A stretch of DNA of 64,000 nt from Prosthecobacter fusiformis (GTDB lineage: Bacteria > Verrucomicrobiota > Verrucomicrobiia > Verrucomicrobiales > Verrucomicrobiaceae): contig NZ_SOCA01000003.1 in the NCBI RefSeq assembly GCF_004364345.1, positions 248,001-312,000 of the forward strand. Reading direction: 5' to 3'. How positions within the stretch are numbered: the first letter of the stretch is position 1; each line of letters opens with the position of its first letter. This document shows positions 9,863 through 19,530 of the stretch, piece by piece. Both the position numbers and the translations under genes were made by a program. The notes beneath the pieces were generated by a model that saw only the letters and a program-made list of their open reading frames with translations, did no database searches and had not been told where the DNA came from.

Positions 9863-11125
9863 ATGACCCCCACTGAATCCGCTGCCCTGAAGCGTCCCCA
9901 AAAAGTGCTGATTCTGGGGGGCGGTTTTGCCGGCTTGTCTTGCGCGAAGGCGCTGACAAATCCGGACTTTCAGGTGACCCTGGTGGACCGATGGAATCAT
10001 CATCTTTTTCAGCCTTTGCTGTATCAGGTAGCGACAGCGGGCCTTTCCACCACGGAGATCGCTCAGCCACTGCGTTCCATTCTATCTGACCACAAGAATG
10101 TGACCACGCTGATGGATGAGGTTGTGCGCATCGACCTAGAAGGGAAACAGGTGATCACCAAGGAGCGCACGCTGCCCTATGATCACCTGGTCATCGCCCT
10201 GGGTGCTAAAACGGGTTTCTTTGGGCGCAATGAATGGGAACCCTTTACCTTTGGACTCAAAAGCCTGGATGATGCCATGCGCATCCGCCGGGAAGTGCTG
10301 CTGGCCTATGAGAAAGCCGAGGCTGCTAACGACCCTGCCGAGACGGCCAGGCTGCTGACGATGGTAGTCGTGGGTGGTGGGCCGACGGGGGTGGAAATGG
10401 CCGGATCCCTGGCTGAGCTGGCGCGGGTGGTCCTGCGTGATGATTTCCGCCACATTGATCCTACCCAATCCAATGTGCACCTAATCGAAGCGGGGCCCAA
10501 GCTGCTGCCGGTTTTCCCCGATAAACTGACGAATTACACCCGCGAACACCTCGAGGACATGGGCGTCAAGGTTCACCTAAACTGTCCAGTTAGCGAAATG
10601 GGCCCAGGTTATGTGATCGCTGGAGACCAGCGGATCGAGGCGAACATCATCGTCTGGGCTGCCGGGGTGGAAGCGAGCCCGGTCACTAAAACGCTGGCCG
10701 GTGTTCCTCTGGACCGGGGTGGCCGCATCCAGGTGCAGCCGGATCTCAGCCTACCGGACTATCCCCAAGTTTATGCGGCAGGGGATCTGGTGAGCCTGAC
10801 GGATGTGAACAAAGTGAGAGTCCCAGGGGTCTGCCCTGCAGCCATCCAGATGGGCCAGCACATCGCCAAAGTGATTCAAGATGGAGACCGCATCCCTTAC
10901 GCCTATTGGGATAAGGGCAGCATGGCCACGATCGGCCGCAAGGCAGCGGTGGCCACTTTTAAAGGGATGAATTTTCGCGGCTTCTTCGCCTGGCTGATGT
11001 GGCTCTTCGTCCACCTGCTGTTCCTCGTCGGCATGAGAAACCGCGCCGCCGTTTTCCTGCACTGGGTGTGGTCTTATTTCACTTGGCAGCGGGGCGCACG
11101 GATCATCCTGAACCGGGACGAATAA
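9863..11125 (+). CDS. ndh: Type II NADH dehydrogenase (NDH-2), NAD(P)/FAD-dependent
   Basis: A single-subunit, non-proton-pumping NADH:quinone oxidoreductase at the inner face of the membrane. Two dinucleotide-binding folds are clear: VLILGGGFAGLSCAKAL near residue 16, and VVVGGGPTGVEMAGSLAEL near residue 170. The quinone-site segment LFQPLLYQVATAGLS, the FAD motif VYAAGDLVS and AAIQMGQH are present. A C-terminal hydrophobic segment (FFAWLMWLFVHLLFLVG) anchors it to the membrane. The ATG at 9863 (MTPTESAALKRP) is preferred to the TTG at 9821. The gene stands alone. Confidence 0.93.
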   Translation: MTPTESAALKRPQKVLILGGGFAGLSCAKALTNPDFQVTLVDRWNHHLFQPLLYQVATAGLSTTEIAQPLRSILSDHKNVTTLMDEVVRIDLEGKQVITKERTLPYDHLVIALGAKTGFFGRNEWEPFTFGLKSLDDAMRIRREVLLAYEKAEAANDPAETARLLTMVVVGGGPTGVEMAGSLAELARVVLRDDFRHIDPTQSNVHLIEAGPKLLPVFPDKLTNYTREHLEDMGVKVHLNCPVSEMGPGYVIAGDQRIEANIIVWAAGVEASPVTKTLAGVPLDRGGRIQVQPDLSLPDYPQVYAAGDLVSLTDVNKVRVPGVCPAAIQMGQHIAKVIQDGDRIPYAYWDKGSMATIGRKAAVATFKGMNFRGFFAWLMWLFVHLLFLVGMRNRAAVFLHWVWSYFTWQRGARIILNRDE

Positions 11126-11130
11126 ACTCT

Positions 11131-12420
11131 TCAGTTTCCCCGCATGGCCCGCACATGGGCCAGGGCGGCCTCTGTCAGGAAGGTGCTGGCTTCCGAACTG
11201 CTCTTGTGCCCGGTCAGGGGCATGGTGAAAATGTTTTTCGGAATGGTCAGGGCATTATAAGCCGCATACACGCTGGTAGGCGGGCAGACGGTATCGATGA
11301 AGCCGACGGTCACTGCGGCCCCTTTGCACCGGGCACGGGTGGCGAAGTTGACGTTATCAAAGTAACGTGCCGTTTCCAGGCCTGCTGCAGATGGCTGGCC
11401 GTCAGTAAATTCCACCAGCTTCGGCCAGCCGTTGATGCGGCCGACAACACTGCCGGTGTGGTCACAGCCCGCAGGAACCCCGGCGCAAAAGAAAGTCACC
11501 CGAGGATCCAGACCTGCGGCTGCAAAGGCCTGGAATCCTCCCTGGCTGCCCCCATAAACGATCAATGTCCGGCCGTCCCATTCAGGTTGTGCGGTGAGGA
11601 AATCCAGCGCCCGGATGACTCTCAGAAACATGCCTTTAAAGTAGCATTGCTCACGGTCATTCCTTCCCTGGTAGCGGTAATTGGCCAAGGCACCGGTAGC
11701 CTGCTCTTCGTAGAAAGCCTTCGGTTTGCCATTCGGCAGGCCATGCGCATTGATGTCCATGGAAAGCATTCCGCCTTCACGCGCAGACCACGCCAGGGCA
11801 CCAAGGGTGGAGTCACCTACACCTGCTCCATGGACAAAGAGGATGGCAGGGCAGCTCTTGGGGGTAGCGCCTTGCGGTTTACCAAAGTAGCCGGAAACAG
11901 GCGCTCCCAGACAGGTGACCTGCGCGTCGAAGGCCTCCACTTGGGCTGCCGGACTCTTCACCGCCGTGAGAGTGAATTGCATCTTCACCTGGGCCAGTGC
12001 GTCTTTTTGGGCCGTCCAAAAAGCATCAAAATCATCAGGTGCTGGCAGGCTGGGGGCAATTTCAAGCGGGCTGAATGCAGCGCCAGCTTGGGCAAATTCG
12101 GGCTTTTCAGGGGTGCTGACCCGCAGGTGAAGAAAACCTGGTTCACCTAGTGTTCCTGTAAGGCTGGCTATGCCATTTTGAAGGTCCAGAGTTTCAGTTC
12201 GCCGTGGCTCGACACCATCCTTGGACAGGCTGCAGAGCACCTTGCCTTGGGATAAGGGTTTTCCCTGCTGACTGACGGTGATGTCGAATTTCACGGTCTC
12301 TCCGACTTTGTAAAAGGCATCTGGCCGGTCTGTCACTGCCTTGATCACCAGAGCGGGTGTCTTAGCCGTCTGGGCGTCGAGGGAAAGAGTGAGAAATAGG
12401 AACAGGAGACAGCGGATCAT
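11131..12420 (-). CDS. Secreted acetyl xylan esterase / CE7-type deacetylase
   Basis: 429 residues with a signal peptide (RCLLFLFLTLSLDA). An N-terminal Ig-like domain (about 20-120) precedes an alpha/beta-hydrolase of the AXE1 / cephalosporin-C deacetylase family. The nucleophile elbow is YGGSQGGFQAF (Ser292), the acid is in GFIDTVCPPTSVY and the catalytic His is in TGHKSSS. The CE7-type segment SYxYQGRNDREQCYFKG region is present as NYRYQGRNDREQCYFKG. It probably removes acetyl groups from plant polysaccharides outside the cytoplasm. It converges with ndh, five bases apart. The ATG at 12420 is chosen because it starts the signal peptide. Confidence 0.87.
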   Translation of the reverse strand: MIRCLLFLFLTLSLDAQTAKTPALVIKAVTDRPDAFYKVGETVKFDITVSQQGKPLSQGKVLCSLSKDGVEPRRTETLDLQNGIASLTGTLGEPGFLHLRVSTPEKPEFAQAGAAFSPLEIAPSLPAPDDFDAFWTAQKDALAQVKMQFTLTAVKSPAAQVEAFDAQVTCLGAPVSGYFGKPQGATPKSCPAILFVHGAGVGDSTLGALAWSAREGGMLSMDINAHGLPNGKPKAFYEEQATGALANYRYQGRNDREQCYFKGMFLRVIRALDFLTAQPEWDGRTLIVYGGSQGGFQAFAAAGLDPRVTFFCAGVPAGCDHTGSVVGRINGWPKLVEFTDGQPSAAGLETARYFDNVNFATRARCKGAAVTVGFIDTVCPPTSVYAAYNALTIPKNIFTMPLTGHKSSSEASTFLTEAALAHVRAMRGN

Positions 12421-12625
12421 GAGGTCGAAATCAACGCTTAGCACACAAAAACCTGTCGGCTAGCAGGATGCAGTGTGCCTGGAAAGGATGACGGATGAAC
12501 GTTTTACATCGAATTCCCGTCAAAGCGCTGGCTTGACCCTGGCTCCTGCGCGTTGCAGGTTTCCGGTAAGCGCTGCTTCCCGCGTTTTATTTTCTTACCA
12601 TGACAACCCCTGCCGCACGCCTCGC

Positions 12626-15199
12626 ATGAGTTTGCCGGATATCGCTGGACATGAATTGCAGGACTTGATCGGCAGCGGAAGTTGCGGAGCAGTGTATCGC
12701 GCAAGTGCAGGCGGCAAAGCCTGCGCCGTGAAGGTCTTTTCCTCCATGGCGATCAATCGCAAGGCCCTGGCGACTGCCCTGGGTGCCCTGCAACAGATGC
12801 CGCACCACCGGGGTGTGCTGCCGGTGGAGAATTTTAACTTCGACCGCAGCCCGTATTACACCGCGATGCCTCTGGTGGGTGTGATGATGAAAGATGCGCA
12901 AGGCCGCCGCCTGTGGCAGACGCCGACGCTGGAATCTCTCTGCACCCAGCCGAACCCGGAGCAGGCATGGAACTACATTTACCAACTTTCCGATGCGCTT
13001 TCTTGGCTGCACCGGCACGGCATCCCGCATGGCAACCTGCGCCCGTGCAATGTGCTGCTGGAGGATGATGCTGAAGCCAGCATCCGGCTCACGGATATGG
13101 CCCAGGGCTGGGTGGGGGGCATTCACCATCTGGACCTGACGGATCATTTTGTGCATCTCTGCCCGGATCAGGCGGAGAATCCTGAAGGCGTCTTTGCCGG
13201 ATACGGGGCCAGTTGGGATGTCTATAGCTTCGGTGTTCTGGCTTACCGTCTTTTGACCGGGCAATTGCCTCGTGGAGCCAGAGCCTGGGTGGAGCAGGTG
13301 GCCTCGGTGCAAAAGAAAGCATCTTCTGGCCTAGCCTATGGGATTGACAGTGCAGCGCTTGTGGCCGCCGTCAGAGCGCAGCCCAAGATCACCTGGCCGG
13401 ATGAACCCCAATCCAAGTGGGATGAACGCCGCCGCAACATCATTGAGCGTGCGTTGGACCTGAATTCTGCTGCCCGCTGGACGGACATGCGGGAAGTGGT
13501 GCGGGAGTTTGAGGTTCTGGAATCGGATTACCTGCTGGAGGAATCCCGGGAACAAACGGTACAGGAGCGGAAAAAGCAGGCGGTCAAAGTTCGCATGCTG
13601 CAAGTCATCGCCCTCAGTCTGATGACTGCCCTGGTCATGTGCGGTACCTATGCGTTCATGACACTGCGCCGTGCCCAAAAAGGTGAAATCGTCATCCAGG
13701 AAAATGAAACGGTATTGCAGCGGGAGATCAATGCCCGAGAGCAAAAGATCACCAGTCTCACCAGTCAGAGGGATACTGCCCTGGCACAGAAAAAAACAGC
13801 GGACTCCAATTTGCAGCATTCGCAGACGGCAGTGGATCAGTTCCTGACGCAGCTTCTGCAATCTCCGACCAGCAACGAGCTGGATACCGAATTTTCCAAA
13901 GGCCAGCTTCGGGATGCCCTGGCCTTCTGCCTAGCAGGCTTGCCACCGCTGGAACAGGATCCCGCGCTGGGTGTTGAGCGACTGAGGTCCTATGGAAACA
14001 TAGGCCAGATCTACCTCCGCATGCGCAATTACGAAGAAGCGCGCAATTACCTTGAAAAGGCCAGGGACCAGGCTGCGCTGCTCCTGAGGGACGGCAAGGG
14101 GCACCCGCGTCTTCCTTTGTATCATCAATGGTTCGGCAAATACAGTCTGCTGCTGTCTGACCTCTCCAGTCGCAAGGGAGACCAGGGGGCCTCACTGGCG
14201 CTGCTGGGGGATGCGACCAACAGCCTCACTGAAGGTTTGGCGGCGGACCCAAAAAATCGGCTGGCGCGCAATGAATGTGCTCGTGCGTGGATGGAATACG
14301 GACGGCGCATGCTCCACAACGGTGAATTAACAGAAGCGGAGAAAGCATTGGCTCATGTGCAGGATGTGCTGGATCCCAAGTTGCTCGGTGCAGAGCCGAT
14401 CCCTGAGGAGCAATTTTTGCTCGCTCGCTCCAAATTTGCCAAAGGCCTGGCTCAGCGGGATGCGGGTCGCATCCAAGATGCGCTGACGACCTTGATTGAT
14501 GCGGTGACAGAAATGGGTGAACTCGTCATGGGCTCATCCCCGCGCAATCAGGAGCAGGCTCTGATGCTGGCGGATGCCTATACTGAACTGGCTGAACTCA
14601 TCGGCAAAAGCATCGGCGCCAAAGAAGCGCGTGAAGCTTACATGCAGGCCATCCCGATTTTGCTGGAGCTAAACCGGCTGCTGCCAGAATGGGCTGAGGT
14701 GAAATACCTTCTGGCAAAAAACTATGGCGGGATCGCCCTCCTGGAGCGTGATGCAGGCAACAATACCGAGGCGGTAAAGAAGAAGCAGGATGGCATTGAA
14801 CTGCTGAATGAAATCCTGGCCGAAGAGCCGGATAATCTGCAGTTCGGCGTACTCCTGGCCAAACTTCGCGGAGAGTATGCAGAGCTGATGTCCGACCTCG
14901 GCAAGCCCAGTGCTGCGCTGCCCATCGTTCAGCAGGCAGTGACCGCCCTGGAAGCCTTGCTATCCAAGGAACCGGACGCACGGCTGACCCCTGAGCGTAA
15001 AGGCCAGGAGATCCAGCTAGCCCAGATGTATGGCGTCTTGGGCCACACAAGCCAGTCCCTCAGCAAAAAAGAGGATGCCAAAAATGCCTTCAGCTTCGCC
15101 GTGAAACGCTGGGAAAAACTCGCCGCATTGGTACCTGGGGATGACACCATCCAGCAGGGGCTCATCTGGGCGCAGGACCGGCTCACGAAGCTGAAATAA
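12626..15199 (+). CDS. Membrane pseudokinase with TPR-like C-terminal region
   Basis: 857 residues. Residues 1-300 have a Ser/Thr protein kinase fold: glycine loop GSGSCGAVY, AVKVF with Lys36, and DVYSFGVLAYRLLTG. The catalytic loop HRDLKPxN reads HGNLRPCN (135-142) and DFG reads DMA (157-159), so the catalytic Asp and the metal-site Gly are lost. It is probably a pseudokinase or an atypical kinase. A transmembrane helix follows near 324-345, then a short coiled coil, then about 400 residues of TPR-like helical pairs that should face the periplasm. The ATG at 12626 is chosen because the kinase domain begins immediately after it. An M32 peptidase gene starts five bases downstream. Confidence 0.85.
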   Translation: MSLPDIAGHELQDLIGSGSCGAVYRASAGGKACAVKVFSSMAINRKALATALGALQQMPHHRGVLPVENFNFDRSPYYTAMPLVGVMMKDAQGRRLWQTPTLESLCTQPNPEQAWNYIYQLSDALSWLHRHGIPHGNLRPCNVLLEDDAEASIRLTDMAQGWVGGIHHLDLTDHFVHLCPDQAENPEGVFAGYGASWDVYSFGVLAYRLLTGQLPRGARAWVEQVASVQKKASSGLAYGIDSAALVAAVRAQPKITWPDEPQSKWDERRRNIIERALDLNSAARWTDMREVVREFEVLESDYLLEESREQTVQERKKQAVKVRMLQVIALSLMTALVMCGTYAFMTLRRAQKGEIVIQENETVLQREINAREQKITSLTSQRDTALAQKKTADSNLQHSQTAVDQFLTQLLQSPTSNELDTEFSKGQLRDALAFCLAGLPPLEQDPALGVERLRSYGNIGQIYLRMRNYEEARNYLEKARDQAALLLRDGKGHPRLPLYHQWFGKYSLLLSDLSSRKGDQGASLALLGDATNSLTEGLAADPKNRLARNECARAWMEYGRRMLHNGELTEAEKALAHVQDVLDPKLLGAEPIPEEQFLLARSKFAKGLAQRDAGRIQDALTTLIDAVTEMGELVMGSSPRNQEQALMLADAYTELAELIGKSIGAKEAREAYMQAIPILLELNRLLPEWAEVKYLLAKNYGGIALLERDAGNNTEAVKKKQDGIELLNEILAEEPDNLQFGVLLAKLRGEYAELMSDLGKPSAALPIVQQAVTALEALLSKEPDARLTPERKGQEIQLAQMYGVLGHTSQSLSKKEDAKNAFSFAVKRWEKLAALVPGDDTIQQGLIWAQDRLTKLK

Positions 15200-15204
15200 T
15201 TCCC

Positions 15205-16686
15205 ATGTCATCCTCCGCCTACGACCAGCTCATCGCCCTCGCCCAAGAGGTCTCCGTCCTCACCTCTGCAGAGGCCGCCCTTTCCTGGGATCAGGAGACT
15301 TACATGCCTGCGCGCTCGCTGAATCATCGGGCTCGCCAGATGGCCTATCTCAATGGCAAGGCCCATGCCCTGGCTACCGGCACCGTTTTCCGCAAGCTGC
15401 TGGCCAAGGCTGAATCTGACAAGCCCCGGGATGCCAAAGCGGCTGCCAATCTCCGTGAATTACGTCGTGACTATGACCGCGCCGCCAAGCTGCCGCAAAA
15501 GCTGGTTATCGAGGAAAGCGAACTCTGCGCCCATGGCAAAGCTGCTTGGGCCGAAGGACGCAAGAAGTCCGACTTCAGCCTCTTTGCCCCGCACCTCCAA
15601 AAGCTGGTCACTCTGGCGCGGAAAAAAGCGGACCTTTGGGGATACGCCGACGAGCCTTACGATGCCCTTTTGGAGACTTATGAGCGCGGTGCCCGCACCC
15701 GTGAAGTGGCTACCCTTTTTGCCAAACTGAAGCCGGACCTCACCCAGATCGCCCGGCAGGCGGTGGACCAAAGCGCCTCCGTGAAGCCTAACATTTTGCG
15801 TGGTAAATACCCGGTGGAAAAGCAGCAGCTTCTGAATGCAGAAGTGGCCGCCAGCCTGGGCTTCGACTTCGAGGCGGGTCGCATCGATACCACCGCGCAT
15901 CCCTTTTGCACCACCCTCGGCCCCGCCGATATACGCCTGACCACACGTTACGATGAAAGTGATTTCACTTCTTCACTCTTTGGCGTGATGCATGAGGCTG
16001 GCCACGGTTTGTATGAGCAGGGCCTGCCCGTGGATGATTTCGGACTGCCCTCAGGCCGTGCGTGCTCGCTGGGCATTCACGAATCACAAAGCCGCCTGTG
16101 GGAAAACCATGTGGGCCGCTCCCGCAGCTTTTGGGAAAAGTGGCTGCCTCGCACGGCCGAGATCTTCCCGCACCTCAAGAAGATCAAGCTGGATGACTTC
16201 CTCCGCGCCATCAACCGCGCCGAGTATTCCTTCATTCGTGTCGAGGCGGACCAGGCTACCTATGACCTGCACATCCTTCTCCGCTTCAGCATTGAGCGTC
16301 GCATCGTCAGTGGAGAATTGGCTGTCAAGAATGTGCCAGCCGCGTGGAATGAGGAATTTGAAAGTTTGTTCGGCATGGTGCCTCCCGATGATGCCCACGG
16401 CTGTCTTCAGGACATCCACTGGAGCATGGGCGGCCTCGGTTACTTCGCCACCTACACCCTGGGCAATCTGAACGCTGCCCAGCTCTTCGCTACCGCTCGT
16501 AAACAAAAGAAAATCGCCGCTGCTCTGGACCGGGCCGACTACGCCCCGCTTCTTAGCTGGCTGCGCAGCAACGTCCATTCCCAAGGAGGCACCCCATTGC
16601 CGGGCGAGATTATGGAACACGCCACTGGCAAGCCGACGGATGCCAAATGGCATCTCAAGCATTTGCGTGAGCGGTTTGCGGAGTAA
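15205..16686 (+). CDS. M32 family metallocarboxypeptidase (carboxypeptidase Taq)
   Basis: 493 residues, the usual size for this family of zinc carboxypeptidases that trim C-terminal residues in the cytoplasm. The signature HEAGH (His263, Glu264, His267) in VMHEAGHGLYEQGLP is present, along with ALSWDQETYMP near the N-terminus, ESQSRLWEN (zinc-ligand Glu region) and DDAHGCLQDIHWSMGGLGYFATYTLGN near the C-terminus (family pattern, quoted in part). It follows the pseudokinase gene by five bases, so translation may be coupled. Confidence 0.95.
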   Translation: MSSSAYDQLIALAQEVSVLTSAEAALSWDQETYMPARSLNHRARQMAYLNGKAHALATGTVFRKLLAKAESDKPRDAKAAANLRELRRDYDRAAKLPQKLVIEESELCAHGKAAWAEGRKKSDFSLFAPHLQKLVTLARKKADLWGYADEPYDALLETYERGARTREVATLFAKLKPDLTQIARQAVDQSASVKPNILRGKYPVEKQQLLNAEVAASLGFDFEAGRIDTTAHPFCTTLGPADIRLTTRYDESDFTSSLFGVMHEAGHGLYEQGLPVDDFGLPSGRACSLGIHESQSRLWENHVGRSRSFWEKWLPRTAEIFPHLKKIKLDDFLRAINRAEYSFIRVEADQATYDLHILLRFSIERRIVSGELAVKNVPAAWNEEFESLFGMVPPDDAHGCLQDIHWSMGGLGYFATYTLGNLNAAQLFATARKQKKIAAALDRADYAPLLSWLRSNVHSQGGTPLPGEIMEHATGKPTDAKWHLKHLRERFAE

Positions 16687-16732
16687 GCATCTCGCGCTTG
16701 CCACTGAGCCTTGAACGGTGGCATGAATAACC

Positions 16733-18676
16733 ATGCCGCACGATCTCACCGCCACTCTTCACCAGCACTTCGGCCACAAGGCTTTCCGTCCGGGACAGGA
16801 GCAGGTGATGCAGGCGCTGCTGGAGGGGCGCAGTGCGCTGGCACTTTTCCCCACAAGTGCAGGTAAGTCGTTGTGCTATCAGCTTCCGGCTTTGCTCCTG
16901 GACGGTGTGACCCTGGTCATTTCGCCGCTGATTGCGTTGATGAAGGACCAAGTGGAAGCATTGCGGGCGCGGGGCATCGGGGCGGCGCGTCTGGATTCTT
17001 CGCTGAAGCTGGAGGAGGCACAGCAGGTCTTTGATGACCTGCGTACGGGCAAAACCAAACTACTCTACATCGCCCCAGAGCGGCTGATGAATGAGAACTT
17101 CATTGAGCGGCTGAAGCGACTGAAGATTTCCATGATGGCGGTGGATGAGGCACACTGCATTTCTGAATGGGGACACAATTTCCGTCCGGAATATTTGCGT
17201 CTGGCGCATGTGGCGAAGGAGCTGGGCATCTCACCCGTGCTGGCCCTGACGGCCACTGCGACTCCCAGTGTGGCAGCGGACATCCGGCGGGCTTTTGACG
17301 TTGCCGATGCGGACCATGTGCAGACGTCCTTTCACCGGGCGAATCTTTACTATCGGATCACGCCATGCCCAGCGGCGAAGAGGAAAGAATACCTCACCAA
17401 ACTGCTCAACAAGCGTAAGGTGCCTTCCATCGTTTATGTGACCCTGCAACAAACAGCGGAGGAAGTGGCGACCCATCTCCAGCGCAACGGTGTCAATGCC
17501 TTGGCTTATCATGCTGGCCTGCCCGATGAGCACCGACATGCTGCACAGGATGGATTCATGACTGGAGAGACGGATGTCATCGTGGCTACCATCGCCTTTG
17601 GCATGGGCATTGATAAGGCAGACATCCGTGCCGTGTATCACTATAACCTGCCAAAGACACTGGAAAACTACATGCAGGAAACCGGGCGCGCTGGTCGTGA
17701 TGGCAAACCCTCCGTGTGCGAGATGCTGGCCTGCCAGGATGATTGCATTGTGTTGGCCAATTTCACCTTTGGTGATACGCCAACACCGCAAGCTCTGAGG
17801 CAATTGTTGGATCATTTGTTACGCCAGGGAGATGAGTTTGACATCTCCATCTATGAGCTGTCTGGCAGTACCGATATCCGTCCGCTGGTCATCGAGACTG
17901 TGCTCACCAACCTGGAGCTCAACGGCCTCGTGCGTCCGCTCGGCATGTTTTATTCCAGCTATCAGTACAGTTTTCTCCAGCCGGAAGCCCGCATCCTTTC
18001 CGGACACAAACCTGATCGGCAGGCCTTTTTGCGCAGGCTCTTTTCCTGCGGCAAGCGCGGCTCCAAATGGACCACCATCGTCCCTGATGAGGCCGCTGCC
18101 GAGATGGAGGAATCTCGTGACCGCATCATGAAAGCTCTCACCTGGTTGGAAGAGGCGGGAGAGATCCAGATGAAACCCAGCGGAGCCCGCCAGCGCTACC
18201 GCCTGTGCGGAGATCCTTCTTTGCGCGATCCAGATCAAGTAGCCCTCAAAATGCAGGCTCTGTTTGCCGAACGCGAGACGCGGGATGTGCAGCGCCTCAA
18301 CCAGATCCTCGAACTGGCCAGTCAGCGCGAATGCATTACCCGTTGGCTGCTACGATACTTTGGCGAAGAGATGAAGGAGGACTGCGGCACCTGTACGAGT
18401 TGCAAGGAACGCGAGAAGGGCCTGGATATGAGCGAACCCCGGCCCATTCCCCAAGCCGCCCGCCCTAGCATCACCACGGAGGATGTGGCCATCATTCGCG
18501 AACTCATGGATGAGCGCCACGCCGCCCTGCGCACGCCCCGCCAGCTTACTCGGTTCCTCTGCGGCATCTCCAGCCCCGCCACCAGCCGCTCCCGCCTTAC
18601 GCGCCTAGGCACCTTCGCCATGCTGGAGCAGATTCCCTTTGCCGACGTGCTGGCCCAGGCGGAAACAATGCGGTGA
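16733..18676 (+). CDS. recQ: RecQ-family ATP-dependent DNA helicase
   Basis: A 3'-5' DNA helicase for recombination and replication-fork repair. It carries motif 0 (FRPGQEQVMQALLEG), Walker A TSAGKS (Lys45), DEAH with the RecQ aromatic loop (AVDEAHCISEWGHNFRPEY), motif VI (QETGRAGRDG) and a C-terminal zinc-binding segment with CITRWLL and CGTCTSC. The Walker A uses TSAGKS rather than the common TGGGKS. It has 647 residues and no HRDC domain that I can see; the tail is a short helical domain. The ATG at 16733 lies 46 bases after the M32 gene. Confidence 0.93.
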   Translation: MPHDLTATLHQHFGHKAFRPGQEQVMQALLEGRSALALFPTSAGKSLCYQLPALLLDGVTLVISPLIALMKDQVEALRARGIGAARLDSSLKLEEAQQVFDDLRTGKTKLLYIAPERLMNENFIERLKRLKISMMAVDEAHCISEWGHNFRPEYLRLAHVAKELGISPVLALTATATPSVAADIRRAFDVADADHVQTSFHRANLYYRITPCPAAKRKEYLTKLLNKRKVPSIVYVTLQQTAEEVATHLQRNGVNALAYHAGLPDEHRHAAQDGFMTGETDVIVATIAFGMGIDKADIRAVYHYNLPKTLENYMQETGRAGRDGKPSVCEMLACQDDCIVLANFTFGDTPTPQALRQLLDHLLRQGDEFDISIYELSGSTDIRPLVIETVLTNLELNGLVRPLGMFYSSYQYSFLQPEARILSGHKPDRQAFLRRLFSCGKRGSKWTTIVPDEAAAEMEESRDRIMKALTWLEEAGEIQMKPSGARQRYRLCGDPSLRDPDQVALKMQALFAERETRDVQRLNQILELASQRECITRWLLRYFGEEMKEDCGTCTSCKEREKGLDMSEPRPIPQAARPSITTEDVAIIRELMDERHAALRTPRQLTRFLCGISSPATSRSRLTRLGTFAMLEQIPFADVLAQAETMR

Positions 18677-18767
18677 CAGCCATCACCGATGCCTAGCGAT
18701 AGCTTGTTTCCTGCTTTCTCCTTGCCAACTATGGCAGCCAACAAACATCTTTTTGCCCCACCAACCC

Positions 18768-19511
18768 ATGACCCTCCGCGAGCCTGAAATCGTCGAACTC
18801 ACCACACCTTCCGGTCCTATGCGTACGATGGTGCTGCGACCTGCGGGACCGGGCCAGTTTCCGGGGCTGCTTTTTCACTCAGAGATTTTTCAACTGACGG
18901 CCCCCATTGTCCGCACGGCAGCCTATCTGGCCGGTCACGGCTTCATCGTCGCCGTGCCGGAGATCTACCATGAGTATTTGGCCTCCGGGACCGTACTCGC
19001 CTATGATCAGGCTGGCTCTGACGTGGGCAATCGGCTGAAGACGGAGAAATCCGTCGCCGCCTATGATGCAGATAATCGCGCTGTGCTGGACTATCTGAAA
19101 GCTCACGAAGCCTGCACGGGACGCCTCGGTTCCTTCGGACCCTGCATCGGCGGTCACCTGACCTACCGTGCTGCCCTGCAGCCGGATGTGGCCGCCGCTG
19201 CCTGCTTTTATCCCACGGACCTGCATAAACGCAGTCTGGGTGCAGGCATGAATGATGATTCTCTCGCCCGTGCGGCGGATATCCAAGGAGAGCTGATGAT
19301 GGTTTTCGGTCGCCAGGACCCGCATGTGCCAGCAGAAGGCCGTGCGCTCATCTACCAGACGCTGACGGCGGCCGGCGTGAATTTCACCTGGCACGAATTC
19401 AACGCCGCCCATGCCTTTCTGCGTGACGAAGGTCTCCGCTACGATGCCGAACTGGCCCGCCAAGCCCTGGGCATGACGGTGGACTTTTTCCGCCGGTGTC
19501 TCGGGAACTAA
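18768..19511 (+). CDS. Dienelactone hydrolase family protein
   Basis: 247 residues, an alpha/beta-hydrolase of the dienelactone hydrolase type. The nucleophile is Cys126 in SFGPCIGGHLTYRAAL, the acid is in FGRQDPHVP and the His is in NAAHAFLRDEG. The typical enzyme hydrolyses dienelactone in chloroaromatic breakdown, but many homologues act on unknown esters. No aromatic-degradation genes are near. The ATG at 18768 is preferred because the frame fits the family from there, and it lies beyond the end of recQ. It converges with the PycTM-like gene. Confidence 0.88.
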   Translation: MTLREPEIVELTTPSGPMRTMVLRPAGPGQFPGLLFHSEIFQLTAPIVRTAAYLAGHGFIVAVPEIYHEYLASGTVLAYDQAGSDVGNRLKTEKSVAAYDADNRAVLDYLKAHEACTGRLGSFGPCIGGHLTYRAALQPDVAAAACFYPTDLHKRSLGAGMNDDSLARAADIQGELMMVFGRQDPHVPAEGRALIYQTLTAAGVNFTWHEFNAAHAFLRDEGLRYDAELARQALGMTVDFFRRCLGN

Positions 19512-19530
19512 AAGCTGTCACATGACGCCG

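Noticed and set aside
10999..12150. 383-codon rightward frame opposite the CE7 esterase
   Set aside because: The esterase on the other strand has a complete catalytic triad and signal peptide. This frame has no recognisable domain.
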